A DNA stretch of 64,000 nt. It comes from Alphaproteobacteria bacterium (GTDB lineage Bacteria; Pseudomonadota; Alphaproteobacteria; Rhizobiales; Rhizobiaceae). Positions 41,537-50,979 of the stretch are shown piece after piece. Numbering within the stretch: position 1 is the first letter of the stretch; each line of letters begins with the position of its first letter. The notes below the pieces were generated by a model. That model was not told where the DNA came from. It was given only the letters and a program-made list of their open reading frames with translations, and made no database searches. The translations under genes and the position numbers were made by a program. The DNA lies in assembly GCA_024742485.1 (NCBI GenBank), contig JANSYK010000004.1, positions 310,001-374,000 on the forward strand. Direction: 5' to 3'.

Positions 41537-42445
41537 TCAGGGGGCCTGTTGAAAGGTTGCATCACCGTCCTGCGACAACTCGTGGAGACAATGATATTCC
41601 AGCGCCCTGGTCACCTCCGCCGGATCTCCCTCCAGCTCCTCCGGGGCGATCAGCTTGCCGATATTGAACTCGAATGTGTTGCTCTTCTTGTTCAGCACTT
41701 CGTGAAACACCGTCATGTCCCGCAATTCGGTCGAGTATTTTGACAGCCAGTAGAAAAGCCCTGAATTGCGCGCCGACATGTGAACGGGCAGCACGGGAAG
41801 CCCGTATTTTCGGGCAAGACCGACGGCCGACACTTTCCACGGGCGCTCGTTGAGGCGGCCATTGGCCCAATAGGCGATGCGCCCGGACGGAAACAGAATG
41901 GTCGCCTTGCCTTCGCGGATCGCCCTGGTTGTCAGCTGCAGGGTCTCGCGGGCCTTGAGCTTGCTCTTGTACTCTTCGCGCCACTCGACCGGGATAATCA
42001 GGTCGGCAAAGCGCGGATTGACCCGGATGGCATCGCGATTGGCGAAGATCATCATGTCGGGCCGCCTGTTTTTCAACAGATCGAAAACCGCCACGCCGTC
42101 GGCAATTCCAGTTGGATGGTTGCTGACCATCACGAAACCGCCACTGGCCGGGATGCGGGTTTCATTGTGAATTTTCAGCTCCAGGTTGAGCAGCTGGCTG
42201 GCATATTCCATCGCGTCATGGCCGGGCAAATTGGCAATGGCATCGGCAAATTCGATCGCCTGGCGGTAGTGCAAAAGCACATGCAGAAATGGCCGCATGA
42301 CCGGCCAAAACGGGTTCTTGACGATTTTCTGGCCACGTTCCGAAATCAGCTCATCGACAATGTGACCTGGCTGCCCCTGCGATATCAGGGCAATCCGGTC
42401 GGCAAGATCGTCCAGGCTCATCAAATGGAAAAGCTTATGGGCCAT
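41537..42445 (-). CDS. Lysophospholipid acyltransferase family protein
   Basis: This 302-residue PlsC-like acyltransferase carries the NHxxxxD motif as NHPTGIAD near residue 113. The substrate-binding motif FPSGRIAYW stands at about 195. Relatives include OlsA/hemolysin-type enzymes for membrane lipids such as ornithine lipids. No OlsB partner is adjacent, so the substrate is open. It is transcribed in the same direction as the ATPase gene downstream, after 60 bp. Confidence 0.85.
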   Translation of the reverse strand: MAHKLFHLMSLDDLADRIALISQGQPGHIVDELISERGQKIVKNPFWPVMRPFLHVLLHYRQAIEFADAIANLPGHDAMEYASQLLNLELKIHNETRIPASGGFVMVSNHPTGIADGVAVFDLLKNRRPDMMIFANRDAIRVNPRFADLIIPVEWREEYKSKLKARETLQLTTRAIREGKATILFPSGRIAYWANGRLNERPWKVSAVGLARKYGLPVLPVHMSARNSGLFYWLSKYSTELRDMTVFHEVLNKKSNTFEFNIGKLIAPEELEGDPAEVTRALEYHCLHELSQDGDATFQQAP

Positions 42446-42691
42446 CTACATTCCCCGCATGCGTGTCATGATCCTATCGCAGTCAAATGTGAACTCAAAA
42501 TGACGCGGCCCGTCCGTCAACGATCTCACAAGAAATTAACAATAATATAACCGCCAAGGATCAACATGTCACAGTATTCAACGCCTGGTCACCTACCGTG
42601 TTTGAATACCGCTATCAACCTGAGAATGCCAGAACTCAGAGCAAAGGCGCACTTGTTTTGGCAACCGCGACCGAATGGCACACGGGAAACC

Positions 42692-43636
42692 ATGATGGCA
42701 GACGACGAATTCATCGTGACGGCACGGGCTGATCTTCTACGGCAGGAAAAGGCCTGGCTGGACAATTTGTCCAACGAGAGACGACTGTCCGAAAAGACCC
42801 TCGAGGCCTATCAACGTGACCTCCGGCAGTTTCTCGGATTTCTTACCGATCACCTCGGCGGAGCACCCGGTCTGCCTGACATCGATACGCTGCGGCCTGC
42901 CGACATGAGGGCCTTTCTCGCCCGCCGCAGACAAAAGGGCGCCGGTGCGCGAACGCTCGGCCGCAGCCTTGCCGGTATCCGCTCATTCCTGCGGTTCCTG
43001 GAAAAACGGGGCCTGGCCAATGCCGCCGGCATCAATGTCATGCGCGCACCCAAACAACCCAAATCCCTGCCGCGTCCGCTCACGGACCACCAGGCGGTCG
43101 CCGTCACCAAAACCGACGAGCAGATGGCCATGGAACCCTGGGTCGCGGCACGCAACGCGGCGGTCATGACCCTTCTCTATGGCTGCGGATTGCGCATATC
43201 CGAGGCGCTGGGATTGTGTCCCGAAGATCTTCCTGCCGGCACCAAATCCGTCCAGATCACCGGAAAGGGTGGCAAGACGCGACTGGTTCCGGTTCTCCCG
43301 GCTGCGCTTGAAGCCGTCTGTCACTACAAGAAACTGTGCCCCTGGCACCTGGATCCGCAGCAGCCGATGTTTCGCGGTGTGCGGGGTGGCACGCTGCAGC
43401 CGGCCATCATTCAGCGCGAGATGCAGAAACTGCGCTCCGCCCTTGGCTTGCCGGATACTGCAACCCCGCATGCCCTGCGCCATTCCTTCGCAACACATCT
43501 GCTGGCGGCCGGCGGCGATCTGCGCTCCATCCAGGAATTGCTGGGCCATGCCAGCCTGTCCACCACGCAAATCTACACCGGTGTCGATACCACCCGTCTT
43601 CTCGACGTCTATCAGAAGGCCCATCCGCGCGCGTAA
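42692..43636 (+). CDS. xerC: Tyrosine recombinase XerC
   Basis: This 314-residue recombinase resolves chromosome dimers at dif. The SAM-like N-terminal domain covers about 20-115. The catalytic residues are all present: R168 (GLRIS), K192 (GKGGKTR), H260 and R263 (PHALRHS), H286 (LLGHASLS) and Y295 (TQIY). The location near priA and lpdA fits XerC of other Rhizobiales, with XerD normally elsewhere. ATG choices at 42692 and 42695 are both possible. Confidence 0.92.
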   Translation: MMADDEFIVTARADLLRQEKAWLDNLSNERRLSEKTLEAYQRDLRQFLGFLTDHLGGAPGLPDIDTLRPADMRAFLARRRQKGAGARTLGRSLAGIRSFLRFLEKRGLANAAGINVMRAPKQPKSLPRPLTDHQAVAVTKTDEQMAMEPWVAARNAAVMTLLYGCGLRISEALGLCPEDLPAGTKSVQITGKGGKTRLVPVLPAALEAVCHYKKLCPWHLDPQQPMFRGVRGGTLQPAIIQREMQKLRSALGLPDTATPHALRHSFATHLLAAGGDLRSIQELLGHASLSTTQIYTGVDTTRLLDVYQKAHPRA

Positions 43637-43766
43637 TGGTGTCAATCCGGCGTTCAGCCTTTGTTAACCGCATCGGTTTTCATCCTGTATTTGCGCCCTT
43701 TATTAACGAATTGGCGCGCAATGAGGGCCTATTCTGCCCCAACGCAACAATGGAACGCCGAAGCTG

Positions 43767-44846
43767 ATGTTTCACCCTCTGGCCACCTTTCACAAATTTC
43801 ATTCAATACGCACGGGCTGGGCGCTGGGAACCATCGCGCTTCTGCACATCATCTTCGCGCTGACCTTCCTGATCGTACTGGTCCTGGCCAGCACGCGGGC
43901 CGAGGCAGCGCAGGACGCCTGCCGGGGCGATAACCTGCTTGAAAAACTGGCCGTGGACTCCCCTGCAGAGCTCGAGCAGCTCCGTCAGGCGGCGAACAAT
44001 ATCCCCAACGGCGAGAGCCTGTTGTGGCGCATCGAGGGCGAAGGTCTGACACCCTCGTGGCTCTACGGCACCATGCATGTCACCGATCCACGGGTTCTGG
44101 AGATGAGCGACGCCGCGCGCGCCGGTTTTGGCGCTGCACAGACCGTGGTCCTCGAATCAGCGGAACTGGGCGATCTCGGCAAGGCTCAAGCCGCGTTGAT
44201 GACCAATCCGGAACTGACCATGCTGACCGACGGGTCGACCCTGCAATCGCTGCTTGAGGGCGATGATCTGAGGCGTGTTGAGGCCGCCCTTGATGAACGC
44301 AACGTCCCGATGGTTCTCGTTTCGCGCATGAAGCCGTGGATGGTATTCAGCATCATTGCGGCGCCCAGTTGCGAACTGGAGCGCCGTGGAAAAGGCGTGC
44401 CCTTTCTGGACAAGAAACTGGCCGACGACGCGATCGCCGGCGGCAAGACACTCAAGGGGCTGGAGACCCTTGCCGAACAGATGTCGATCCTGACCAACCT
44501 GCCGATCGATCTGCAGGTCCGGCTGCTGGCCGAAACCGCGGCGCTCGGCGACACTCTCGACGACATGATGGCCACGATGACGGATCTGTATCTGGCCGGT
44601 CAGATCAACATGATCATGCCGCTGATCGAATTCGGCGCAAGGGAATCCGGCGGCGATCACGGCGCCTATGCGCAATTCGAAAGAGACATGGTGGAGACCC
44701 GCAACCGGAACATGGCCGAGCGTCTCCAACCAATGTTGCAGGACGGCAATGCCTTTGTCGCCGTTGGAGCGCTTCACCTGCCGGGCGAGGATGGCCTGGT
44801 GCAGCTCCTGCGCGAGCGCGGATACAGGGTCACACCCGCCAGCTGA
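43767..44846 (+). CDS. TraB/GumN family protein
   Basis: This 359-residue protein has one hydrophobic segment near residues 20-45 (signal or anchor). The family motifs are GTMHV (about residue 101) and the C-terminal GALHLPGEDG. TraB/GumN proteins are related to the Tiki-type metalloprotease fold, but bacterial substrates are largely unknown. The stop codon TGA lies in the first base of the 328-bp element that follows. Confidence 0.88.
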   Translation: MFHPLATFHKFHSIRTGWALGTIALLHIIFALTFLIVLVLASTRAEAAQDACRGDNLLEKLAVDSPAELEQLRQAANNIPNGESLLWRIEGEGLTPSWLYGTMHVTDPRVLEMSDAARAGFGAAQTVVLESAELGDLGKAQAALMTNPELTMLTDGSTLQSLLEGDDLRRVEAALDERNVPMVLVSRMKPWMVFSIIAAPSCELERRGKGVPFLDKKLADDAIAGGKTLKGLETLAEQMSILTNLPIDLQVRLLAETAALGDTLDDMMATMTDLYLAGQINMIMPLIEFGARESGGDHGAYAQFERDMVETRNRNMAERLQPMLQDGNAFVAVGALHLPGEDGLVQLLRERGYRVTPAS

Positions 44847-45173
44847 TACCAACGGCCCTCAATATTGATCCATTTCATGCCCCATAGCTGTTTGTCCGGG
44901 TAGGCGCGTTACGGCGTGCGATGCAGCGCATCGGACGGCGTGGCGCAACGCACCCGACGAACAGCTGTGGGGCACCTGCCGCATGGTCCAGAAGGCTGGA
45001 CCATGCACAGATGTTCAATTCAAAGCGTCTTGGCGCTTTGAGGCCGGGCGTCTTTGGCTGCCGGACAGCGTTGTGTTCCCCTTGGAGTGCGCTGCACTCC
45101 GGCCCGAAACACGCCTTGCCGGTCAACCAGTTCCACTGCGGTGAAATGGGTCAATATTGAGGGCCGTTGGTAT
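44846..45173. mobile_element. MITE-like element with 32-bp terminal inverted repeats
   Basis: The left end (44846-44877) and the right end (45142-45173) are inverted copies with one mismatch in 32 bp. Both outer ends read ATACCAACGGCCC. Inside are further dyads: an AGCTGTT-type pair near 44885 and 44960, GGTCCAGAAGGCTGGACC near 44990, and AAAGCG/CGCTTT near 45025. No transposase gene fits inside, and no target duplication is obvious. It reads as a non-autonomous mobile or regulatory hairpin element. Confidence 0.8.
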
Positions 45174-45213
45174 GACAGTCGCCAGGACATGGCGACCGTG
45201 CTAGACGAATCGA

Positions 45214-45981
45214 ATGTATCAATTCGAGCCGGTCAAAACGCCACCGGGCGACATGAGAAACGCCTATCTCGACGGATTGAGCGAACACCAGGAATGTTTT
45301 CTTGAGCAGCTTGTGCATGAAGCCACGGCCTGGTGCGTTCCCGATCGAGCCTATGTGATGGTCCATGGCTCGCAAATTGTCGAGTTCTTCGTCGCGCCTG
45401 CCTGTATCAACGATGCTGCGGCAGTTTTCGATGCCGCCCGAATTGCAACCAGCGCGAAAATCGCCCTGTGCAAATCATTCGATGCGCAAATGCTAGGACC
45501 GGCACTTGCGCGTCCCGCGCGGGTCACTGCGACGGGCATACTGTTCAGATCATTTTCCAACATCCCGTTCGAACAGGATTCAGATCTCGGTTTCCGAATG
45601 GCCGGATTGAACGATACCGCTGCAGTCGCAGCCTGCAATGATGACGGTTTCTTCGAAGGTAGGGACGAGATCGAACGCCGCGTGGAAGCCGGAACCCTTC
45701 ATCTGCTGGAGCGCCAGGGAGAGCTTGTTGGCTGTGGGACACAGACCCGTGTCAATTCCGGTCGGCCAGCCGTCGACCTGGGTATGCTCGTTGCCCGCCC
45801 GGAACGCGGAAGGGGCTATGGGTCGCGCATCATCGCCCATATGAAAACCCGTGTTCTTGAACAGGGTCTTGCGCCGGTTTGCGGATGCGCGGCACGCAAC
45901 CACGCGTCCCACCATGCCCTGGTAAAGGCCGGTTTTCATGGCGACCATCGTCTATTGAAGATCGAATTTGAAACGGGCTGA
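45214..45981 (+). CDS. GNAT-family N-acetyltransferase with N-terminal extra domain
   Basis: This 255-residue protein has an N-terminal half (about 1-125) of unclear fold. The C-terminal GNAT domain (about 130-250) contains the acetyl-CoA motif RPERGRGYGSRIIAHM, preceded by DLGMLVA and followed by ARNHASHHALVKAGF. The substrate is unknown. It starts 41 bp after the MITE-like element, so its promoter may lie in the element. Confidence 0.85.
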   Translation: MYQFEPVKTPPGDMRNAYLDGLSEHQECFLEQLVHEATAWCVPDRAYVMVHGSQIVEFFVAPACINDAAAVFDAARIATSAKIALCKSFDAQMLGPALARPARVTATGILFRSFSNIPFEQDSDLGFRMAGLNDTAAVAACNDDGFFEGRDEIERRVEAGTLHLLERQGELVGCGTQTRVNSGRPAVDLGMLVARPERGRGYGSRIIAHMKTRVLEQGLAPVCGCAARNHASHHALVKAGFHGDHRLLKIEFETG

Positions 45982-45988
45982 TCGTCTG

Positions 45989-46732
45989 TCAGGATTTTTG
46001 GGTCGGGCTCGTGAACCGCGAAACCACTTTGACATTGCGGGCAGCACAGACGGACGAAACGGTCATATGGGGAGCGCTGTCCGGCGATGTGGCGTAGTCG
46101 CGTTCGATCACCAGCGCTGGACCGCCAGCCTCTTCGCCAAGCGCAGCAGCGGCCTCAGCCGACAGGGCGTCGGCTGACACGGTCTGGGTTACAGAGCCGA
46201 TATCATAACCGAATTGTTCGCTGATGATTTCCGCCGCCGAACGGGCCTGGGTGCTGAACGCCTCGATAGCCGTCTCGAACAACGCATCCATGAAGAAAGT
46301 CAGAAAGGCGATCGGCTTGGAGCCCGGCTCGACGCCGTGACGAATCATCTTGACCTTGAGCAGTCGGCGACCGGGCGCACATTCGAATTTGCGCGCCAGC
46401 ACGTCATCCGCGTCGACAAATTCCTGGCTGACCAGTTCCCGGCGGGTTTCCTGGGCAAAGGCAACCAGTTCGCTGATCGATTGTATTCTTTCGACAAATC
46501 CGGACGCTGGCCGATCCGTGATCACCCGTGATCCCTGACCCTGTCTGGATGCTGCAATGCCGCGGCTCTTGAGGTTCTGAACCGCATTGCGCACCGTGTG
46601 CCGGCTGACACCATAGGCCCGCATCAGCTCGCTCTCGGTAGGCAGAAGGCTGCCGACGGGAATGTTACCGGCCTGAATTTCACGCAACAGCTGATCGGCG
46701 ATCAGGCTGTATTTGGGCACGGTCCGCGACAT
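45989..46732 (-). CDS. GntR-family regulator (HutC/FarR-type)
   Basis: This 247-residue regulator has an N-terminal winged helix (about 8-70) with GSLLPTESELMRAYGVSRHTVRNAVQNL. The C-terminal UTRA ligand domain (about 90-235) includes GRRLLKVKMIRHGVE and ALVIERDYAT. The ATG at 46732 is preferred; the open frame continues upstream inside the CoA-transferase gene. It probably controls the neighbouring catabolic and transport genes. Confidence 0.9.
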   Translation of the reverse strand: MSRTVPKYSLIADQLLREIQAGNIPVGSLLPTESELMRAYGVSRHTVRNAVQNLKSRGIAASRQGQGSRVITDRPASGFVERIQSISELVAFAQETRRELVSQEFVDADDVLARKFECAPGRRLLKVKMIRHGVEPGSKPIAFLTFFMDALFETAIEAFSTQARSAAEIISEQFGYDIGSVTQTVSADALSAEAAAALGEEAGGPALVIERDYATSPDSAPHMTVSSVCAARNVKVVSRFTSPTQKS

Positions 46733-46736
46733 TCGA

Positions 46737-47936
46737 TCAGATGATCCCTTTTTCCTCCAACGCTTGAATTTCCATGTCAGAGTAGCCGGCCAAAAGCAAC
46801 AGGTGCCGGGTATCGGCGCCGGATACAGGGCAGGCCGCATCCGATCCATCGCCACCTGTCTGGATGGGATTGGCAAGCAGGTCGAACCCCTCACCGGACG
46901 GCAGGCTGACACTGCTCAGCATGCCCGACGACTTCACCGACGGATCGAGAAGCGCTTCCCGCGGTGTGCGCACCGGCGCCGATGGAACCTGACCGGCAAA
47001 GATATCCAGCCATGCAGCCGTCGTCCTGGTCGACAGCGCCTCATCCAGGATCGTCGTCAGCATATCCCGGTGCTCAAGCCTTTCCTCAAAGGTCCTGAAG
47101 CGTGATTCGGATGCCAGATCCGGGCGGTCGATCATCCGGCAAAGCCCCTGCCAGAATTTCTCCTTGTTGCACATGATGTAGATCCAGCCATCGGCGGTCC
47201 GGTAGAGCTGGCAGGGCACCAGGGACGCGTGGGCCGAGCGCGCCGCGCGAGATGGTTCATAGTCGCTGTTGAGCGTCCAGGCCGCCAGATAGCTCATATT
47301 GAAAAGCGCGGTGTCATAAAGATTGACATCGATATTCCGCCCCTGACCCGTTGCACGGGCAGCCAGGACACCCGAAACGAGACCAAGCGCCAGATAGGTG
47401 CCGGCCATGAAATCGACGACCGACAGACCCATGCGGGTCGGCGGCGTATCCGGTTCGCCGGACATGTGAAAGTAACCGGCCTCGGCCTGCATCAGGAAGT
47501 CATATCCCGGCCAATCGCGTCTCGGCCCATCCCGGCCATAGGCCGAGCAATGACCGCATACAATTGCCGGGTTGACGTCCTTCAACTGGTCATAGGTGAT
47601 GCCGAGCTTTTCCGGGACATCGCCGCGCAGATTGTTGGCCACGGCATCGACCGAGGTGACAAGCCGGTGGAGAACATCCCGGCCCTCCGCTCTGGAAAGG
47701 TCGAGCGACAGGCTCTTCTTGTTTCGATTGACCGCCTGAAAGAACAGGCTGCCCTCATCCCCTTGCGCTCCATCGGCAAAATGCGGTCCGAGTGCGCGCG
47801 CATAATCTCCACCGGTGCGGTGGTTTTCAATCTTGATGACCTGCGCCCCCAGATCCGCCAGATGCTGGGTGCCGAACGGCCCCGCACCATATTGTTCGAC
47901 GGCAAGGACGTTCATGCCCGAAAGCGGCCGCTGCAT
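46737..47936 (-). CDS. Class III CoA-transferase (CaiB/BaiF family)
   Basis: This 399-residue enzyme moves CoA between carboxylic acids. It opens MNVLAVEQYGAGPFGTQHLADLGA and has KIENHRTGGDYAR. The catalytic Asp would lie in the segment TRMGLSVVDFMAG or nearby. The gene lies four bases before the GntR gene and one base after the MaoC gene, so all are in one operon. With the hydratase and lyase next to it, activation of a C5 dicarboxylate is inferred. Confidence 0.93.
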   Translation of the reverse strand: MQRPLSGMNVLAVEQYGAGPFGTQHLADLGAQVIKIENHRTGGDYARALGPHFADGAQGDEGSLFFQAVNRNKKSLSLDLSRAEGRDVLHRLVTSVDAVANNLRGDVPEKLGITYDQLKDVNPAIVCGHCSAYGRDGPRRDWPGYDFLMQAEAGYFHMSGEPDTPPTRMGLSVVDFMAGTYLALGLVSGVLAARATGQGRNIDVNLYDTALFNMSYLAAWTLNSDYEPSRAARSAHASLVPCQLYRTADGWIYIMCNKEKFWQGLCRMIDRPDLASESRFRTFEERLEHRDMLTTILDEALSTRTTAAWLDIFAGQVPSAPVRTPREALLDPSVKSSGMLSSVSLPSGEGFDLLANPIQTGGDGSDAACPVSGADTRHLLLLAGYSDMEIQALEEKGII

Positions 47937-47937
47937 G

Positions 47938-48474
47938 TCAGGGCATCCTCTTTCGCAGATCGTCGACCACCGAATGTCCGCGCATTGTGGCAAGAAAAGA
48001 CCGGGTGATGTGCATCACATAGTCACCATTCTGGTTCTTCCCCGAATGGCGCGCCTTGACCACGCCGGCGTTCGGACGCGATTTCGACGGTCGCTTCTCC
48101 AGGATTTCGGTTTCCGAATAGAGCGTGTCGCCGACAAAAACCGGGGCCGGGATTTCCACCCCGTCAAATCCCAGATTGGCGATCGCCTTCTGGCTGGTGG
48201 ATGTCACGCACATGCCGGCCACGATGGCCAGCGTCAGCGTCGAGTTGACCAGCGGTTTTCCGAATTCCGACATCCGCGCATAGTTCTCGTCGAAATGCAG
48301 TGGATGGGTGTTCATCGTCAGATTGGTGAACCAGATATTGTCGGTTTCGGTCACTGTGCGGCCCGGCCAGTGTTCGTAGATATCGCCGGGTTCGAAATCT
48401 TCGAAATAGAGTCCCGGATCTTCCCGAAACCGCTGACCATCAACATGGGTCAGACCGTTCAATTGACGTGTCAT
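47938..48474 (-). CDS. MaoC-family dehydratase (mesaconyl/itaconyl-CoA hydratase-like)
   Basis: This 178-residue hot-dog-fold hydratase has the motif WFTNLTMNTHPLHFDENYA, which carries the Asn/His-type active site. The ending ARHSGKNQNGDYVMHITRSF is shared with mesaconyl-C4-CoA-type hydratases. It overlaps the CoA-lyase gene by four bases and is followed after one base by the CoA-transferase gene. Confidence 0.9.
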   Translation of the reverse strand: MTRQLNGLTHVDGQRFREDPGLYFEDFEPGDIYEHWPGRTVTETDNIWFTNLTMNTHPLHFDENYARMSEFGKPLVNSTLTLAIVAGMCVTSTSQKAIANLGFDGVEIPAPVFVGDTLYSETEILEKRPSKSRPNAGVVKARHSGKNQNGDYVMHITRSFLATMRGHSVVDDLRKRMP

Positions 48475-49310
48475 TGTGTACTCCTTTTCTGTGTGGCGAT
48501 GATCCGGCGCGCGCGCTCCAGAACCGGTGCGTCGACCATTTTTCCGCGAAACGAGAAGGCACCGCCGCCGGCTTTGTCATAGGCCGCAATCATTGCCAGC
48601 GCCGTTTCGATTTCCGCCTCGGTCGGTGAAAGGACCAAATGAATCGGCTCGATCTGATCGGGATGAATGGCGATCTTGCCGGAAAATCCCATTGATTTCA
48701 CCAGCCGCGTCTCATTCAAAAGTCCCTCGATGTCCTTGTATTGCAGCCAAACGCCATCAAGCGCGGGCAGTCCCGCTGCAGCAGCAGCGTTGACGATTCG
48801 TCCGCGCGCCCAGGCAAGGGACGCTGCATCCATGTCACCACCGGTTTCGGCCATATGATCCGCCGAACCATAGCCAATGGCTGAACCGGCCGGCGCAGCC
48901 TGCGCGATGTCATGGGCATTTTCGACACCGAGCGCGGTTTCCACCGTGATGAGGAGGGTCGGAACCGGTCCCCGGCTGGCGGCGAGTTCGGTGATCTGTC
49001 GAATTTGTATGGGTGCCTCGACCTTCGGCAAGATCAACAGATCGGGCCAAAGGGGCCAATCCAGCATCGACGCCATATCCTTGATACCCGCAGGCGTTGA
49101 CAGGGCGTTGATACGAAGGCCGAGATGGTGAGCATGGCCGTCAAACCGGCGCGCCGCATAGTCCTCAAGTTCTTGCCTTGATTGGCTTTTTTCCGACGGC
49201 GGTACTCCATCTTCAAGATCCACGGCAACCCAGTCCGGAGACGCGGCAAATGCCCTCGGCAACCGGTCCAGTTTGGTGGCAGGCGTAAACAGGATGCTTC
49301 GGAATGGCAC
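48471..49310 (-). CDS. CitE/HpcH-like CoA ester lyase
   Basis: This 279-residue aldolase/lyase opens MPFRSILFTPATKLDRLPRA. VDLEDGVPPSEK is the metal and substrate site. ITVETALGVENAHDIA carries the conserved Glu. The GYGSADHMAETGGDMD loop replaces the common GAADLAADLG. Family members split citramalyl-CoA, malyl-CoA or citryl-CoA. Beside a CoA-transferase and a MaoC hydratase, citramalyl-CoA is the best guess. Confidence 0.9.
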   Translation of the reverse strand: MPFRSILFTPATKLDRLPRAFAASPDWVAVDLEDGVPPSEKSQSRQELEDYAARRFDGHAHHLGLRINALSTPAGIKDMASMLDWPLWPDLLILPKVEAPIQIRQITELAASRGPVPTLLITVETALGVENAHDIAQAAPAGSAIGYGSADHMAETGGDMDAASLAWARGRIVNAAAAAGLPALDGVWLQYKDIEGLLNETRLVKSMGFSGKIAIHPDQIEPIHLVLSPTEAEIETALAMIAAYDKAGGGAFSFRGKMVDAPVLERARRIIATQKRSTQ

Positions 49311-49342
49311 GATCGCGGATCAACTTTCTTAAATTTATTAGG

Positions 49343-49371
49343 TTGTCCGTATAAATTTTATGGTTTATGGT
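49343..49371 (+). promoter_or_regulatory. Promoter of the TRAP transporter genes
   Basis: TTGTCC at 49343-49348 and TATGGT at 49366-49371 have 17-bp spacing. The AT-rich gap between the divergent operons (49311-49434) also holds an ATAAATTTTAT dyad at 49351-49361 that overlaps the spacer and could bind the GntR regulator. Confidence 0.4.
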
Positions 49372-49434
49372 CCGATGTCAAGGGGGGCTGAACGACTTCC
49401 CGAATACGACCACCAACCGACTGGGAGGATATCG

Positions 49435-50442
49435 ATGAAACCGCTTCTTGCACTCGCCATGGCCGCTGCCCTGACACTCGGGGTGTCATCGGCCGTCAAA
49501 GCCGAGGAAATACCGTTCCGCATCACGCTGAACACCGGGCCGAACCATGTGCGCAACATCGCATTGGAGGACTTCGTGACCAAGCTGTCGGAGCGCACCA
49601 AGGGACAGTTGGATGTTCAGGTGTTCCCGTCCGCACAGCTCTACAAGGGACCGGATGTGCCCAAGGCGCTTGCCCAGGGTGCGGTTGAAATGGGTGTGCC
49701 GATCATTCTCTATCTCAGCCGCACCGTTCCCAATGCCGGATTGCTGGATCTGCCGATGTTCTACGGACGGTCTGCTGACGAGGTCCACGCCGTTATGGAC
49801 GGCCCAGTCGGCGATGAACTGAATGCCGAAATCGAGAAGAAGCTGAATGTCAAGATTCTCGGAAAATACCTGGATCTCGGCCACGGTTCGATCTTCACAA
49901 CCGAAGAGCCTGCAACATCGCTGGCCGCATTGGATGGTCTCAAACTGCGGGTCCCGGGCAGCCCCGCGGCCAAAATCCGCTACGATGGATTGGGCGTGCA
50001 ATCCGTTTCCATCAGCTTTTCCGATGTGCCGATTGCCCTGGCGCAAAACACTGTGGATGGGTTGATGACGACCCATGAAACCGTGCGCAGCGCCAAGCTC
50101 TGGGAGTCCGGGCTCAAACATGCCATCGACACGCAGGAGGCGTTTCTTCAATATGTGCCGATGATCGGCAAACCGACCTGGGACAAGCTTGGGCCGGAGC
50201 TTCAGCAAGTCGTCACCGACACCTGGGCACAAACGGTTGACGGCGCAAGAGCACTGGCGGCCGAGCGTCAGGCCAGCGCCCGCCAGGAGGCGGTTGAAAA
50301 CGGCATAAATGTTGTCCAGGCAACGGATGACGAGTTGGCGGCGTTTCGCACCAAATTGATGGCGCAACAGGACAGCATCGTTGAAACGACCCGCATGAGC
50401 CCGGACTTCGTTGAGAAAGCAGCAACGGCGCTCGGTAACTGA
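49435..50442 (+). CDS. TRAP transporter substrate-binding protein (DctP family)
   Basis: This 335-residue periplasmic binding protein has a signal peptide at residues 1-23 (ending VKA before EE). The DctP fold has KLSERTKGQLDVQVFPSAQL. LKLRVPGSPAAKIRYDGLG carries the conserved Arg that binds the carboxylate. SD GGGAGG precedes the ATG by eight bases. It is the first gene of a three-gene TRAP system. Confidence 0.94.
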   Translation: MKPLLALAMAAALTLGVSSAVKAEEIPFRITLNTGPNHVRNIALEDFVTKLSERTKGQLDVQVFPSAQLYKGPDVPKALAQGAVEMGVPIILYLSRTVPNAGLLDLPMFYGRSADEVHAVMDGPVGDELNAEIEKKLNVKILGKYLDLGHGSIFTTEEPATSLAALDGLKLRVPGSPAAKIRYDGLGVQSVSISFSDVPIALAQNTVDGLMTTHETVRSAKLWESGLKHAIDTQEAFLQYVPMIGKPTWDKLGPELQQVVTDTWAQTVDGARALAAERQASARQEAVENGINVVQATDDELAAFRTKLMAQQDSIVETTRMSPDFVEKAATALGN

Positions 50443-50495
50443 TCAGGCAGCGGCGGCTTGTGCCCGCCGCTGCCTTCGATGGCGGGGAACAGGCA

Positions 50496-50978
50496 ATGCT
50501 GAAGAATATCGAGTCGCTGCTTGGTGCAATTCTCGTACTGGCCGCCCTGCTGCTGTTCCTCTCAGGCATGGTTCTGCGTTACGCCGCACCAACAACCGGT
50601 GTCGGTTGGATGGGTGAGGTCACGATCTATCTTGTGGCCTGGGGCGTACTGTTGTCCGCAGCCGGCTGTGTTGCCCATCGTGAACACGTCCGCACCGATT
50701 TTTTCGTGCGGATGACCAGCCCGGCCGTCCGGCGTTGGGCTGACAGTCTCGGCGCACTGGCCGGTCTGGTTTTCTGCTCGGCACTGGCCTGGTTCGGTTA
50801 TCAGGTCGTCGCCTTTTCCCTGATGCTCGACGAACGCGGCCCCTCGGTTCTGCAGATTCCGATGGCCTATTTCTATGCGGCCCTTCCGGTTTCCATGCTG
50901 GCCTGTGCAATCCGTTACCTGATCGACCTTTTCCGGCATCTGAACGGAAGCCATTCGCCGCTGGAAGAGAGCGGATAA
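50496..50978 (+). CDS. TRAP transporter small membrane subunit (DctQ family)
   Basis: This 160-residue protein has four membrane segments: near residues 10-28, 42-62, 82-102 and 122-142. The DctQ-type loop GWMGEVTIYLVAWGVLLSAA is present. The ATG at 50496 follows a GGGGAACAGG ribosome site, and the longer frame from 50460 is less likely. dctM begins one base after the stop. Confidence 0.9.
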   Translation: MLKNIESLLGAILVLAALLLFLSGMVLRYAAPTTGVGWMGEVTIYLVAWGVLLSAAGCVAHREHVRTDFFVRMTSPAVRRWADSLGALAGLVFCSALAWFGYQVVAFSLMLDERGPSVLQIPMAYFYAALPVSMLACAIRYLIDLFRHLNGSHSPLEESG

Positions 50979-50979
50979 C

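Noticed and set aside
44887-45126. Short ORFs within the 328-bp inverted-repeat element
   Set aside because: Frames on both strands are products of the palindromic sequence, and none has a ribosome site.
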